In this document: one piece after another, positions 29,063-38,722 of the stretch
Layout of the letters: each line of letters begins with the position of its first letter
Position numbering within the stretch: position 1 is the first letter of the stretch
NCBI RefSeq assembly: GCF_015471405.1
Contig: NZ_BLVZ01000008.1
Coordinates: 248,001 to 312,000, forward strand
Reading direction: 5' to 3'
Length of the DNA stretch: 64,000 nt
From: Pseudomonas cichorii
GTDB taxonomy: Bacteria > Pseudomonadota > Gammaproteobacteria > Pseudomonadales > Pseudomonadaceae
Translations under genes and position numbers: made by a program
The notes under the pieces: model-generated
Told to the model about the DNA's origin: nothing
What the model saw: the letters and a program-made list of their open reading frames with translations, nothing else
Database searches by the model: none

Positions 29063-31282
29063 ATGAAAGCGTTCGGCAAAATCCTGGGGCTGTTTATTCT
29101 CGGGTTGCTGCTGATCATCGTGGCTCTCGGCTTCGCCTTGACCCATCTGTTTGATCCCAACGACTACAAAGACGAGATTCGGCAATTGGCGCGCGACAAG
29201 GCGAATGTCGAGCTGACGCTGAACGGTGATATCGGCTGGAGCCTGTTCCCCTGGCTGGGCCTTGAGTTGCATGACGCCAGCGTCGCAACCCTGAGCGCCC
29301 CCACCGCACCGTTTGCCGACCTGCAAATGCTCGGATTGTCCGTTCGCGTACTCCCGCTGTTGCGCCGCGAAGTACAGATGAGCGACGTTCGGGTAGAAGG
29401 CCTGAACCTGCGCCTCAACCGTGATGAAAACGGCCATGGCAACTGGGAAGACATCGGCAAGCCGGCCACCGCTAGCGCGCCAACACCCGAGCAACCTTCA
29501 GGCACGACGCCTGCCTCGCCAGCAGACAAACCGTCGCGCCCCATCAAGCTGGATATCGACAGCCTGACGGTCAACAACGCCCGCGTCGAATACAGCGACG
29601 CCCGCAAAGGCCGGACCCTTACCGCCGAAAGCATTCAGTTGAGCACCGGTGCGGTACGGGAAGCCTCGGACATCCCGATCAAGCTGACGGCTTTTCTGAG
29701 CACCAATCAGCCGGTTGTGCGCATCAGGACCGAACTGGTCGGCGACCTGCGCCTGGACCGCGCCCTCAAGCGCTACCAGTTCGAAGACATGCGCCTGTCA
29801 GGCGAAGCTGCTGGCGAACCCTTGCAGGGCAAGACCGTGACCTTCGCCGCTCAGGGCCAGTTGCTGGTAGACCTCGCGGCCAACATTGCCGAGTGGAACA
29901 GCCTCAAGATTTCCGCCAACCAGTTGCGCGCCCTCGGCGAGTTGCGCGCCCGCGATCTGGACAAGACTGCACAAATCAGCGGTGGCCTGTCCATCGCCCA
30001 GCTCGATGTACGCACCTTCTTCGACAACATCGGCCAGCCTCTGCCAGCCATGGCCGACGGAGCACTGAGCAAGGTCGAAATGGTCACCCGCCTGAGCGGT
30101 ACGCCGAACAGCCTGGTGCTCGAAGACCTCAACCTCAAGCTCGACAACAGCACCTTCACGGGCCGTGTCGCCATAGATGACTTCGCCAGACAGGCACTGC
30201 GCCTTCAACTCAAGGCTGACACCTTCGATGCCGATCGCTATCGCCCGGCCGAGAGTGAAGAAAGCAAAAGCGCCAAAGCCGCTCGCCAGTCCGAAGTGCA
30301 AAGCGGTGAAGCGGCAGCTCTCGCCGGCAACACGCCGCTGCCGGACCAACCTGCCAAGGTCGCCTGGAGCACTGCCAAACTGCTGCCCCTTGAGCGCCTG
30401 CGCACCCTCGACGTCCAGGCAGACCTGAGCTTCGGCAAACTGACCATCGACAAACTGCCGATCGACAATGCCGTACTCACCACCCAGGCACAGAACGGCG
30501 TCATCAGCGTCGAAAGCCTGCGTGGCGACCTCTACAACGGCAACTTTGAAATCAAGGGCAACCTCGACGCCCGCCCGGACATTCCTCTGGCCAGCGTACA
30601 AGCCAAAGCCAGCCGTGTGCCGGTCGAGCGCATTCTGCAAAGCCAGGGGCAAACGCCACCGATCACAGGCCTGCTGACCCTCAATAGCAACCTGACCGGC
30701 AAGGGCAACAGCGAAAAGGCTCTGGTCGACAGCCTCAACGGCACAGCCAGCTTTGCGCTCAACAATGGCGTGCTGGTCAATGCCAACCTTGAACAGCAAC
30801 TGTGCCAGGGCATCTCGACCCTCAACCGCAAGACGCTCAGCGGCGAACCTCGCGGCAAGGACACTCCATTCCAGCAACTCAATGGCAACCTGACCGTGCG
30901 CAATGGCGTGGCCAGCAACCCTGACCTCAAGGCGCGCATTCCGGGCCTGGCTGTCAACGGCAATGGCGATATCGACCTGCGCGTGCTGGGCATGAATTAT
31001 CGCCTGGGCATCATCATCGAAGGCGACAAGAGCGACATGCCGGACCCAGCCTGTGAGATCAACCCGCGCTACGTGGGCATCGAATGGCCAATCCAGTGCC
31101 GGGGCCCACTGGAACTGGGCGCCAAGGCCTGTCGTCTCGACAAGGAAGGCATCGGCCAGATCGCGGCCAAGCTGGCCGGCGACAGGATCAGCGAAAAGCT
31201 TGAAGAAAAACTGGATGACAAACTCGGCGACAAAGTCAGCCCGGAACTCAAGGACGCCCTCAAGAACCTGTTCAAACGATGA
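29063..31282 (+). CDS. AsmA-family protein
   Basis: AsmA-like proteins are anchored in the inner membrane and span the periplasm as long beta grooves that move lipids to the outer membrane. The 739-residue protein has an N-terminal membrane helix (residues 6-28), then Pro-Asn-Asp-Tyr-Lys-Asp-Glu-Ile-Arg-Gln-Leu, the AsmA start motif. The C-terminal AsmA domain (about 520-700) includes Leu-Asn-Ser-Asn-Leu-Thr-Gly-Lys-Gly. The last 40 residues are an alternating Lys/Asp/Glu helix. Its stop overlaps the start of mutY (ATGA). Confidence 0.9.
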   Translation: MKAFGKILGLFILGLLLIIVALGFALTHLFDPNDYKDEIRQLARDKANVELTLNGDIGWSLFPWLGLELHDASVATLSAPTAPFADLQMLGLSVRVLPLLRREVQMSDVRVEGLNLRLNRDENGHGNWEDIGKPATASAPTPEQPSGTTPASPADKPSRPIKLDIDSLTVNNARVEYSDARKGRTLTAESIQLSTGAVREASDIPIKLTAFLSTNQPVVRIRTELVGDLRLDRALKRYQFEDMRLSGEAAGEPLQGKTVTFAAQGQLLVDLAANIAEWNSLKISANQLRALGELRARDLDKTAQISGGLSIAQLDVRTFFDNIGQPLPAMADGALSKVEMVTRLSGTPNSLVLEDLNLKLDNSTFTGRVAIDDFARQALRLQLKADTFDADRYRPAESEESKSAKAARQSEVQSGEAAALAGNTPLPDQPAKVAWSTAKLLPLERLRTLDVQADLSFGKLTIDKLPIDNAVLTTQAQNGVISVESLRGDLYNGNFEIKGNLDARPDIPLASVQAKASRVPVERILQSQGQTPPITGLLTLNSNLTGKGNSEKALVDSLNGTASFALNNGVLVNANLEQQLCQGISTLNRKTLSGEPRGKDTPFQQLNGNLTVRNGVASNPDLKARIPGLAVNGNGDIDLRVLGMNYRLGIIIEGDKSDMPDPACEINPRYVGIEWPIQCRGPLELGAKACRLDKEGIGQIAAKLAGDRISEKLEEKLDDKLGDKVSPELKDALKNLFKR

Positions 31283-32364
31283 GAGCCGATTCTGCAATGC
31301 AACCCGAGCAATTCTCCCAGGCAGTACTGAACTGGTACGACCGTCATGGCAGGCATGATCTGCCATGGCAACAAGGCATTACCCCGTACCGGGTGTGGGT
31401 GTCGGAAATCATGCTGCAACAGACCCAGGTCAGCACTGTGCTGAACTACTTCGACCGCTTCATGGAGGCGCTGCCCACCGTACAGGCCCTGGCCGAAGCA
31501 CCGGAAGACGAAGTGCTGCACCTGTGGACCGGGCTGGGTTATTACACCCGCGCCCGCAACCTGCAGAAGACCGCAAAAATAGTCGTTGCCGATCACGGCG
31601 GTGAGTTTCCTCGCGATGTGGAAAAACTCACCCTGCTGCCCGGCATCGGCCTGTCGACTGCGGGCGCCATTGCCAGTCTGAGCATGGGCATTCGTGCGCC
31701 GATCCTCGACGGCAACGTCAAGCGCGTTCTCGCCCGCTACACCGCACAGGAAGGTTACCCGGGCGAGCCCAAGGTCGCCAGACAGCTATGGGCCACTGCC
31801 GAGCGCTTTACACCCCATAGCCGCGTGAACAACTACACACAGGCGATGATGGACCTGGGCGCCACGCTCTGCACCCGCAGCAAACCCAGTTGCCTGCTCT
31901 GCCCGCTGGAGCGTGGCTGCGAAGCGCACCTGCTGGGCCTGGAAACCCGCTACCCGATTCCCAAGCCACGCAAGACCGTCCCGCAGAAACGCACCCTGAT
32001 GCCCATGCTCGCCAACCGCGACGGCGCGATTCTGCTTTATCGCCGCCCTTCCAGCGGCCTGTGGGGCGGGCTGTGGAGCCTGCCGGAGCTGGATGACTTC
32101 AACGACCTCAAAGACCTGGCACTGCAACACTCGCTGGAGCTTGGCGCGCATCACGAAATGCCGGGGCTGGTCCACACCTTCAGCCATTTCCAGCTGAGCA
32201 TCGAACCCTGGCTGGTTCAGGTTCAGGAGTCCGCCCATCACGTGGCCGAAGCCGACTGGCTCTGGTATAACCTCGCCACCCCGCCGCGCCTGGGCCTTGC
32301 CGCCCCAGTGAAAAAGCTGCTCAAACGCGCGGCCGACGTATTGAATGCAGGAGAGTCGTCATGA
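31279..32364 (+). CDS. mutY: A/G-specific adenine DNA glycosylase
   Basis: MutY removes adenine opposite 8-oxoguanine. Motifs are Leu-Pro-Trp-Gln near residue 29, the helix-hairpin-helix [11 protein letters not shown] with the catalytic Asp in Ile-Leu-Asp-Gly-Asn-Val, and the 4Fe-4S cluster [18 protein letters not shown] Nudix-like C-terminal domain recognises 8-oxoG. An in-frame ATG at 31297 gives the 355-residue size known in other pseudomonads; the ATGA overlap with the asmA gene favours 31279. The stop overlaps yggX. Confidence 0.95.
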   Translation: MRADSAMQPEQFSQAVLNWYDRHGRHDLPWQQGITPYRVWVSEIMLQQTQVSTVLNYFDRFMEALPTVQALAEAPEDEVLHLWTGLGYYTRARNLQKTAKIVVADHGGEFPRDVEKLTLLPGIGLSTAGAIASLSMGIRAPILDGNVKRVLARYTAQEGYPGEPKVARQLWATAERFTPHSRVNNYTQAMMDLGATLCTRSKPSCLLCPLERGCEAHLLGLETRYPIPKPRKTVPQKRTLMPMLANRDGAILLYRRPSSGLWGGLWSLPELDDFNDLKDLALQHSLELGAHHEMPGLVHTFSHFQLSIEPWLVQVQESAHHVAEADWLWYNLATPPRLGLAAPVKKLLKRAADVLNAGESS

Positions 32365-32633
32365 CCCGCACCGTAATATGCCGTAAATACAAAGAAGAAC
32401 TGCCAGGCCTGGAACGCGCCCCGTACCCGGGAGCAAAAGGCGAAGACATTTTCAACAACGTCTCGCAGAAAGCCTGGGCCGACTGGCAGAAACACCAGAC
32501 CCTGCTCATCAACGAACGTCGCCTGAACATGATGAACGCCGAGGACCGGAAATTTCTTCAGACCGAGATGGACAAGTTCCTCTCCGGCGAGGAATACGCC
32601 AAGGCCGAAGGCTACGTTCCCCCCGAGAAATAA
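32361..32633 (+). CDS. yggX: Fe(II)-trafficking protein YggX
   Basis: The 90-residue protein protects iron-sulphur clusters from oxidative damage. Signatures are Arg-Thr-Val-Ile-Cys-Arg-Lys-Tyr at the start, with the single conserved Cys, and [10 protein letters not shown]. The ATG overlaps the mutY stop, the same mutY-yggX coupling seen in enteric bacteria. Confidence 0.97.
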   Translation: MTRTVICRKYKEELPGLERAPYPGAKGEDIFNNVSQKAWADWQKHQTLLINERRLNMMNAEDRKFLQTEMDKFLSGEEYAKAEGYVPPEK

Positions 32634-32735
32634 AGCGTTTCCAGCAATGAAGGTCGTAAGCGTCGGTAATAATTCAAATTTTTTTCAACATGACGCTTGA
32701 CGACCTCCTGAAAAACACGTCTAATGCGCCCCGTT

Positions 32736-32811
32736 GCCCAGATAGCTCAGTCGGTAGAGCAGGGGATTGAAAATCCCCGTGTCGGCGGTTCGATTCCGTC
32801 TCTGGGCACCA
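32736..32811 (+). tRNA. tRNA-Phe (GAA)
   Basis: The 76-base cloverleaf has the acceptor stem GCCCAGA/TCTGGGC, TAGCTCAGTCGGTAGAGCA D-arm, anticodon loop TTGAAAA with GAA, and TTCGATTC T-arm, with CCA encoded. A terminator hairpin at 32857 follows. Confidence 0.97.
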
Positions 32812-32855
32812 CTAATTAGATTCAGGTGGTGTCAAAGCCATCTGAAAAACAGAAA

Positions 32856-32880
32856 CCCGCCTAGTGCGGGTTTTTTGTTG
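32856..32880 (+). terminator. Intrinsic terminator after tRNA-Phe
   Basis: AACCCGC, loop CTAGT and GCGGGTT followed by TTTTT form a compact stem 45 bases past the tRNA. Confidence 0.88.
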
Positions 32881-33084
32881 TCCGGGATTTTTCATTCCCA
32901 CACTCATACTGCGCTGACCGCAGTAATGAAACGTGTAGGACACCGCCCTCTCATAGCACCCCCAAATCCTCTCCCTAGCTCAGAGCTGTCTCTATTCTCC
33001 AAACCGGTAATCAAGCCGATTTCTTCGCACACCTACAGACCTATAGTCACGCCCTCGAGAAGAAAGCTTTCAAGTCATTTGACT

Positions 33085-33186
33085 GGGCTTTCAATTGAGT
33101 CAAAGGGGTTGTGCTATGTAGTAGTCGCCATCAAACCTGAACCAGAGCCAAGCCAGCTTTTCACTATCACGGTCTGGGAGATATGA
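33085..33186 (+). pseudogene. 3' remnant of a possible toxin gene
   Basis: The reading frame ending at 33186 encodes Leu-Ser-Ile-Glu-Ser-Lys-Gly-Leu-Cys-Tyr-Val-Val-Val-Ala-Ile-Lys-Pro-Glu-Pro-Glu, which reads like the C-terminal strand of a DUF4258-type toxin. The sequence upstream of it (32880-33085) has no matching frame, so only the end remains. It stops 3 bases after the start of the HTH gene, the layout of a toxin-antitoxin pair. The family guess is weak. The 371 bases between tRNA-Phe and 33183 hold otherwise only the terminator. Confidence 0.4.
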
Positions 33187-33761
33187 AAATGTACGAATAC
33201 ACAGGTAGCGGCCTGAATGGCATCTTCCTGAAAAATGGATACCGAATCGTGGAAACGCCCTATGGAAAAGGCGTATCGATAGAGAATATCGAAGGGCTGC
33301 ACAGGGCAATTGCTGCTGATATTGTTCAGCAAGACTCGCCAATGACAGGCCATCAGTTCCGCTTCCTGCGCAAGGAACAGGATCTGGTGCAAGCGGAATT
33401 GGCAGAGATTTTACGAGTAGATATCCAGACCATAGCCAATTGGGAGAAACGCGGTCCCGAAGGGGTTCCCGGCCCGGCAGACATTGCCATGCGCGGTTTG
33501 TACTCAGCCTACTGCCATATTCAATATGGCCCTTATCAAGCCCTGCGCTCAAACATACCAACCGAAACCGCCACCTTCACTCACTTCTGCTCTCAGCACA
33601 GCCCCCTCAATAATTTCCTGCCCACCACGAATAAGCCTTTGCTATATTCGAGCAGCATCAAAGAGCCACCTTGCGATCTCGCCAAGGGACTCCGCTGCTC
33701 GCCCGAGCGGTCTGGAACGTCGGGGAGCCACAGGATTTATCAGCAGAAGGATCTGTCATGA
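33183..33761 (+). CDS. XRE-type HTH protein, probable antitoxin, C-terminus altered
   Basis: Residues 1-110 look like an antitoxin regulator: Met-Lys-Met-Tyr-Glu-Tyr-Thr, then an XRE helix-turn-helix Phe-Leu-Arg-Lys-Glu-Gln-Asp-Leu-Val-Gln-Ala-Glu-Leu-Ala-Glu-Ile-Leu-Arg-Val, Gln-Thr-Ile-Ala-Asn-Trp-Glu. After Tyr-Gly-Pro-Tyr (about residue 120) the sequence becomes non-domain-like and runs into the promoter region of the next gene, ending at the ATGA overlap. This suggests a deletion or frameshift of the natural end. With the toxin remnant upstream, the pair is probably decayed. Confidence 0.65.
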   Translation: MKMYEYTGSGLNGIFLKNGYRIVETPYGKGVSIENIEGLHRAIAADIVQQDSPMTGHQFRFLRKEQDLVQAELAEILRVDIQTIANWEKRGPEGVPGPADIAMRGLYSAYCHIQYGPYQALRSNIPTETATFTHFCSQHSPLNNFLPTTNKPLLYSSSIKEPPCDLAKGLRCSPERSGTSGSHRIYQQKDLS

Positions 33762-33889
33762 AGTTCACTACCCTCCTCCTCGCGGCCATTCTTGCCGCCA
33801 CCTCCTTTTCCGCAATCGCGCACGGCGGCCGAACCGACAAGCAAGGCTGTCATAACGACAAGAAGGCCGGCACCCGGCATTGTCATTGA
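33758..33889 (+). CDS. Small exported His/Cys protein, 43 aa
   Basis: A signal peptide (Met-Lys-Phe-Thr-Thr-Leu-Leu-Leu-Ala-Ala-Ile-Leu-Ala-Ala-Thr-Ser-Phe-Ser-Ala-Ile-Ala) is followed by only 22 mature residues containing Gly-Cys-His-Asn-Asp-Lys-Lys-Ala-Gly-Thr-Arg-His-Cys-His. This 'GCHxxxKxGxxHCH' pattern occurs in many small secreted proteins and in domains next to nucleases and may bind metal. AGAAGGAT precedes the ATG at the right distance. Function is unknown. Confidence 0.75.
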   Translation: MKFTTLLLAAILAATSFSAIAHGGRTDKQGCHNDKKAGTRHCH

Positions 33890-33920
33890 CTGTGGGCCTC
33901 GCGCCCCACCGGAGACAAAC

Positions 33921-34157
33921 ATGGCCTTGAACAAACCCAACCAGGACCTGCGTCGTGACCTGCAAGGCATCGCCTCCGATCTGAAATGGTCGGCGGTTGA
34001 ATTGATGCGCATTGCGGAGCGGCTGAGCACCTCAGGAAATGAGCCGGATGCTCAGGCAGTGCTTCGCATATGCAACGTGATGCAGGCCGGGGAAGAGAAG
34101 CTGCAAGGCGTGACGAATGAGGTATCACTGGGCAGGCTGGTGCGGGCTCGATCCTGA
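33921..34157 (+). CDS. Hypothetical protein, 78 aa
   Basis: A GGAG ribosome binding site lies 6 bases before the ATG. The protein is all-helical, reading Leu-Arg-Arg-Asp-Leu-Gln-Gly-Ile-Ala-Ser-Asp-Leu-Lys-Trp-Ser-Ala-Val-Glu-Leu-Met-Arg-Ile-Ala-Glu-Arg, and looks soluble. I do not recognise the family. It lies 31 bases after the small His/Cys gene and may be co-transcribed with it. Confidence 0.65.
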   Translation: MALNKPNQDLRRDLQGIASDLKWSAVELMRIAERLSTSGNEPDAQAVLRICNVMQAGEEKLQGVTNEVSLGRLVRARS

Positions 34158-34552
34158 CGCGGATGTGCCCGAAAAATAATTTTCCATATCCATGGAACCG
34201 AATCGGGTCATTTGCCACTCACCTGTAAATCCTGTCGTTTACGGACCTGGCCATGAGTAGCCTTTTCTACAAGACGTTGCTCATCGATCTTTCAAAACAC
34301 TTTGAAATGCGCCCCTTGCAACCCTGAAAACCCGGCATTCAGACGCACTCAATAAGCGCAGGCCTGTCAGTGTTGAAAATATCCGTAAAGAGTAATCACA
34401 GCCGCTGAAACATCCAAAAAAAGACCGCTTTTTTTGACGTCAAAAAGCACTCTGCCCATTGATCGGAATCGGCCAGCGCCGGATTAATGCCCCTCACCTT
34501 CAGGTCGATATCGTCTTGAGAGTCAGTAGGTCAAACAGCACTGGGGCAGGTT
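34158..34552. other. Intergenic region, 395 bases, no supported gene
   Basis: It holds the upstream region of the PAS chemoreceptor. A 24-codon open frame at 34253 without a ribosome binding site was not called. An inverted CTTTTTTTGACG/CGTCAAAAAG pair at about 34428-34449 could be an operator or a weak terminator. Confidence 0.6.
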
Positions 34553-35881
34553 ATGTTCGGGACAAAAATCAAAGCTGAACTGGCAGCCATGAAGGCCGAA
34601 GTTGATGGACTCAAGGGATTGATGGGCGCGCTGGAACGTTCGATGGCCGTGGCAGAGTTCGATCTGGACGGGAAACTCATCCGGGCCAACGATAATTTCC
34701 TGACTGCAATGGGATACCGGGCCGAAGAGCTGGCCGGCAAGAACCACCGCGAGTTCTGCTCACCGGCACTCTCGCGCAGCAGCCAGTACAGTGAACTCTG
34801 GGCTTCGCTACGCGCTGGCCGCTTCGTCTCGGGCACCTTCCAGCGCGTGGACAAGAACGGGCATAGCGTCTGGCTCGAAGCCAGTTACAACCCGGTACTC
34901 GATACGCAAGGCAAACCCTTCAAAGTGGTGAAATACGCACTGGACGTCACCCGCAAGGTCATTCAGGAAAGCGAGTCTCGCGGCAAGCTTGTCGCTGTCG
35001 ACAGAGCCATGGCCGTGTGCGAATTCGACCTCAACGGCAATGTGCTGGCTGCCAACGATAACTTTCTGCATGTCATGGGTTATGGCCTGAATGAAATCAA
35101 AGGCAAGCACCACCGTGGCTTTTGCGAACAGAGCCTGGCCAACAGCTCTGAATATGGCGATTTCTGGCGCAAGCTGAACCAGGGTGAGTTCTTCAGCGGA
35201 CAGTTCAAGCGTATCGGCAAGCATGGCAAGGTGGTCTGGCTGGAGGCGACTTACAACCCGGTCTACGACGCGGAAGGCAAGCTCTGCAAGATCGTGAAGT
35301 TCGCCAGCGACATCACCGAACACGTGGAAAAACAGCAGGCCGACTCGCTCGGTGCTTCGCGGGCTTACCACATTTCGACTGAAACCGAAAAAGTGGCCGA
35401 GCAAGGCACGCTGGTCATTCAGGAAACCGCCCGAGAGATGCGCCAGATTGCAGACAGCATCGGCGCCTCCGCAAAACTGGTGGGGCAACTGGGATCGCGC
35501 TCCGAGCAGATCACCGCCATCGTCAACACCATTCGCGGCATCGCGGACCAGACCAACCTGCTGGCCCTCAACGCGGCAATCGAAGCTGCTCGCGCAGGCG
35601 ATCAGGGCCGGGGGTTTGCGGTGGTTGCGGATGAAGTCCGCCAGCTGGCTGGTCGTACAAGCGGCTCAACGACAGAAATCGCGGACATGATCGGCAAGAT
35701 CCTGAACGAAACCCGCGAGGCTGTCGCCAGCATGAGCACGACTCAGGAAGGCGCAATTCGGGGCGTGACCCTGGCCGATCAGGCTGGCCAGGTCATTATC
35801 CAGATTCGTGATGGCGCCAGCGAAGCCGTAGAGGCCGTCAGCATGTTTGCCACGCGATTCGACGAAGCAAATAAAACCTGA
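34553..35881 (+). CDS. Soluble PAS-PAS chemotaxis transducer, BdlA-like
   Basis: The 442-residue protein has no membrane helices. Two PAS domains at about 25-135 and 145-255 are internal repeats of each other (Met-Ala-Val-x-Glu-Phe-Asp-Leu-x-Gly, Asp-Asn-Phe-Leu, Met-Gly-Tyr, Lys-x-His-Arg). A methyl-accepting signalling domain follows with the hairpin tip [20 protein letters not shown]. This layout and length match BdlA, the biofilm-dispersion transducer of P. aeruginosa. It probably senses an internal redox or aerotactic signal. Confidence 0.88.
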   Translation: MFGTKIKAELAAMKAEVDGLKGLMGALERSMAVAEFDLDGKLIRANDNFLTAMGYRAEELAGKNHREFCSPALSRSSQYSELWASLRAGRFVSGTFQRVDKNGHSVWLEASYNPVLDTQGKPFKVVKYALDVTRKVIQESESRGKLVAVDRAMAVCEFDLNGNVLAANDNFLHVMGYGLNEIKGKHHRGFCEQSLANSSEYGDFWRKLNQGEFFSGQFKRIGKHGKVVWLEATYNPVYDAEGKLCKIVKFASDITEHVEKQQADSLGASRAYHISTETEKVAEQGTLVIQETAREMRQIADSIGASAKLVGQLGSRSEQITAIVNTIRGIADQTNLLALNAAIEAARAGDQGRGFAVVADEVRQLAGRTSGSTTEIADMIGKILNETREAVASMSTTQEGAIRGVTLADQAGQVIIQIRDGASEAVEAVSMFATRFDEANKT

Positions 35882-35907
35882 GCCGTGATCAGCATCCCAG
35901 GCTGTAC

Positions 35908-35938
35908 CTTGAAAACCCGCCTCGTGCGGGTTTTCATT
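35908..35938 (+). terminator. Intrinsic terminator after the PAS transducer gene
   Basis: AAAACCCGCCT and CGTGCGGGTTTT form a stem with T residues after it, 27 bases past the stop codon. Confidence 0.75.
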
Positions 35939-36027
35939 GCCCGGCAAGCCCACGGCCCCTTGGTTATTGAGAGCGTCTGGGGTTCAATGATCGCCATTGC
36001 CCTTATCGCCTGCCAAAGGACCCGTTC

Positions 36028-36513
36028 ATGGCTTCGCCAGACAAACAGCAAAAACGTGCCAAGCGCGCCAAGATCAAAGCCAAGCAGAACCGCTCGGGCA
36101 AACCGGCACAAAATGTCGTTCATCCTGTATTCGCTTCCCCTCTTGTGAATCAACCGTTCGATGATGTGCAGCTCGATCTGAACACCTTCGATTTTCAGGA
36201 CATCGTCGAAAACGGCTTCGACCCGGCCGATTACGAAGACCTGTTTGAAGCCATGAAAGCTGCCGAAACCATCAGTCAGTTGGCGTTGTGCGTGGTCTTC
36301 CTTCAATACCCGGTGCTGGCACTGGTCATCAGCGAAGAAGACGAAGAGCAAGCCACCGACTTCATGATGGGCCTGCTCATCACCTACCGCGCCCTGTTCC
36401 ACGATGAAGATGAAGACACGGCTGTTGAATGGATCGGTAGCCCGACATTCCAGGCCGATTACAACAAGGCATCCGAGTTGCTGGTCAAGCGGGACTCAAA
36501 AGGGCAGCGTTGA
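36028..36513 (+). CDS. Hypothetical acidic protein, 161 aa
   Basis: The first 30 residues are Lys/Arg-rich (Asp-Lys-Gln-Gln-Lys-Arg-Ala-Lys-Arg-Ala-Lys-Ile-Lys-Ala-Lys) and the rest is acidic and Phe/Asp-rich, ending with helices (Ala-Ala-Glu-Thr-Ile-Ser-Gln-Leu-Ala-Leu-Cys-Val-Val-Phe). The charge switch suggests a nucleic-acid- or ribosome-associated protein, but this is only a guess. I do not recognise a named family. It stands between two chemoreceptor genes. Confidence 0.7.
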   Translation: MASPDKQQKRAKRAKIKAKQNRSGKPAQNVVHPVFASPLVNQPFDDVQLDLNTFDFQDIVENGFDPADYEDLFEAMKAAETISQLALCVVFLQYPVLALVISEEDEEQATDFMMGLLITYRALFHDEDEDTAVEWIGSPTFQADYNKASELLVKRDSKGQR

Positions 36514-36678
36514 AGTGCACAAAAACGTCATGTCCACCTCAATAACGACAAGACCGCTCTAAACCGCAGGTTTCATCTAAAGCAGGCTTCAGCTTCTACC
36601 CGAGAATCCGATATAGCTGCGTACGCGCCTGCTCAAGGCGCCCCTCAGCGCAGCACATCGGATGAACTCGGAGCGGGT

Positions 36679-38304
36679 ATGTATTTGAGAAACATGAAAA
36701 TAGCCAAACGCACCCTGACCTGCTTCACGTTCATGGTTGCCATGGTTATAGGGCTCGGCATTTTCAACATCCAGCAAATGGGCAATATTCGCTCGGAAGG
36801 CCTGGAAATCGAAAATGACTCAATGCCTGGCATTGCATTGGGCGATGACATCACCCTCGCATTCGCCAACACCCGCATCGCCATCCTCAGAATGATCTCA
36901 AGAAGCCCTGCCGAGATAGAACAGGCTTATACCGAGTTGCTGAAGGAAGAGGACAAGTTCTACAACGCGGTCAAAGCCTACAAACCGCTTATCAACACGG
37001 ATACCGAGCAAACGCTGATCGCCAGCATCGAGTCCACCTACAAGGCCTATGCCGATGGTGCAGAGCGGGCGTACAAACTGATCAAGGACAACCAGCAAGA
37101 TGCGGCTCGTCAGGTCATCAGGGTGGAAATGCCAAAAAGTGCAGAAGGCATGGCGGCTGCGCTCTCCAGACTGGAAAAAGTAAACGACGAGGCCGAAGCC
37201 GAATCCAGCGCAAGTGCGACAGCGGCGTATGAAAAAGCCAAGACCATTTCTGTTTCAGTCATGGTGCTGGCGGTACTGGCAACACTGGTCATGGCATGGC
37301 GTTTGACGCAAAGCCTTTCCACCCCTATCAACCAGGCCCTCAAAGCCTCCGAAATCTTTGCGTCGGGAGATCTGCGCCCGATCGATGTGGACAGTCGCGG
37401 TGTCGATGAAGTCGCCCTGCTGCTGCAATCGATGGAACGCATGCGGGAGAACCTGCGGGCCACCTTGAATCAGGTCGACGATGCAGCCCAACAGCTATCG
37501 TCAGCCACCAGCCAGATGAATGCGCTGATGGCCAGCAGCAACGCCGACCTGATAACCCAGAACAGTGAAATCGAAATGGCAGCCACTGCCGTGACCGAGA
37601 TGAGCCAGGCCGTTGAAGAGGTTGCGCGTAGCGCGGTGTCGACTTCGGAAGAGTCGAAATCGTCTTCTCGCTCAGCACAGCAAGGGCAGGAAGAACTCAA
37701 GCAGACCGTCAACTCCATCACCGAGCTGACGAAGAATGTCGGCAGCGCTTCAGAGCAGGCCCAGCAACTGGCGAGTCGGACGCTGGAAATCAGCAAGGTC
37801 CTGGAAGTGATTCGCTCGGTATCCGAACAGACCAACCTGCTGGCCCTCAACGCCGCCATCGAAGCAGCTCGCGCCGGCGATGCAGGCCGTGGCTTCGCGG
37901 TGGTCGCCGACGAGGTTCGCGCACTGGCACACAGGACCAGTGAGTCGACTCAGGAAATTGAATCCATGATCGGCCATATCCAGCAAGGCACCAAAAGTAC
38001 GGTGTCTGCACTGGAGATCAGCACCGAACAGGCCCAACGCACCAAAAACCAGGCGGAGTCCGCAAACTCGGCATTGGCGATTATTGCCAACTCGGTGATG
38101 GTGATCGACGATCGCAACACCGTGATTGCCAGCGCGTCCGAAGAGCAGGCCCAAGTCGCACGCGAAGTGGACCGCAACCTGGTACGCATCCGTGACCTTT
38201 CAGCACAATCAGCCGTAAGAGCTGATCAGACCAGCAGCGCAAGCAATGCACTCGCGACACTGGCTACAGAGCTGAATACGACCCTGCGCCAGTTCAAGTT
38301 GTGA
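36679..38304 (+). CDS. Methyl-accepting chemotaxis protein with four-helix-bundle sensor
   Basis: The 541-residue protein has a membrane helix at residues 12-33, a periplasmic four-helix-bundle sensor of about 150 residues (Glu-Asn-Asp-Ser-Met-Pro-Gly-Ile-Ala), a second membrane helix near residues 192-212 and a HAMP domain (Thr-Pro-Ile-Asn-Gln-Ala-Leu). It ends in a signalling domain with [16 protein letters not shown]. The start could also be the ATG at 36694. The ligand is not predictable from sequence. Confidence 0.92.
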   Translation: MYLRNMKIAKRTLTCFTFMVAMVIGLGIFNIQQMGNIRSEGLEIENDSMPGIALGDDITLAFANTRIAILRMISRSPAEIEQAYTELLKEEDKFYNAVKAYKPLINTDTEQTLIASIESTYKAYADGAERAYKLIKDNQQDAARQVIRVEMPKSAEGMAAALSRLEKVNDEAEAESSASATAAYEKAKTISVSVMVLAVLATLVMAWRLTQSLSTPINQALKASEIFASGDLRPIDVDSRGVDEVALLLQSMERMRENLRATLNQVDDAAQQLSSATSQMNALMASSNADLITQNSEIEMAATAVTEMSQAVEEVARSAVSTSEESKSSSRSAQQGQEELKQTVNSITELTKNVGSASEQAQQLASRTLEISKVLEVIRSVSEQTNLLALNAAIEAARAGDAGRGFAVVADEVRALAHRTSESTQEIESMIGHIQQGTKSTVSALEISTEQAQRTKNQAESANSALAIIANSVMVIDDRNTVIASASEEQAQVAREVDRNLVRIRDLSAQSAVRADQTSSASNALATLATELNTTLRQFKL

Positions 38305-38383
38305 AGTCTCGCGGATGAGCGGATCGCACTCCCTCATCCGCGAATAGGCCAACGCACTCAATGCACAGGCATGCTTTGAACCA

Positions 38384-38722
38384 TCAATTGAGCCTTTTCC
38401 TGGCCACCTGATAGGCGACCTCATGATCACGTCGACCAACCGCAATCACGCTGACAACAAGCCTGGCATCAATGACTTCATAAACCAGTCTGATGCCACT
38501 GGCTCGCAACTTGATCTTGTAACACCCGGGCATATCTCGCAGCTTGTCAGCCTGAACCTTGGGCTCCAGTAATCGTGACCGCAGTTTTTTCAAAAGCTGA
38601 AGCTGAACTGTCTTGTCCAGGTCGTCGTATTCTTTTTTGGCCTCTATCAAAAACTCAAGCGTATAAGTTCCTGTGGCATGAGAGACCGACTTATCGTTTC
38701 TCTGCCTCGGCGATGAGGTCAT
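38384..38722 (-). CDS. Type II toxin of the RelE/ParE family
   Basis: The protein reads Tyr-Thr-Leu-Glu-Phe-Leu-Ile-Glu-Ala-Lys-Lys-Glu-Tyr-Asp-Asp-Leu-Asp, then Arg-Asp-Met-Pro-Gly-Cys-Tyr-Lys-Ile-Lys-Leu-Arg-Ala-Ser-Gly-Ile-Arg-Leu-Val-Tyr, then Val-Ile-Ala-Val-Gly-Arg-Arg-Asp, the RelE pattern with conserved basic residues. RelE toxins cleave mRNA in the ribosome. The only ATG, at 38722, overlaps the antitoxin gene by 32 bases and would add about 17 residues that the family lacks, so the true start is uncertain and may be a non-ATG codon near 38675. Confidence 0.85.
   Translation of the reverse strand: MTSSPRQRNDKSVSHATGTYTLEFLIEAKKEYDDLDKTVQLQLLKKLRSRLLEPKVQADKLRDMPGCYKIKLRASGIRLVYEVIDARLVVSVIAVGRRDHEVAYQVARKRLN

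Noticed and set aside
34253..34327. 24-codon ORF upstream of the PAS transducer
   Set aside because: It has no ribosome binding site and no sign of conservation that I can see.
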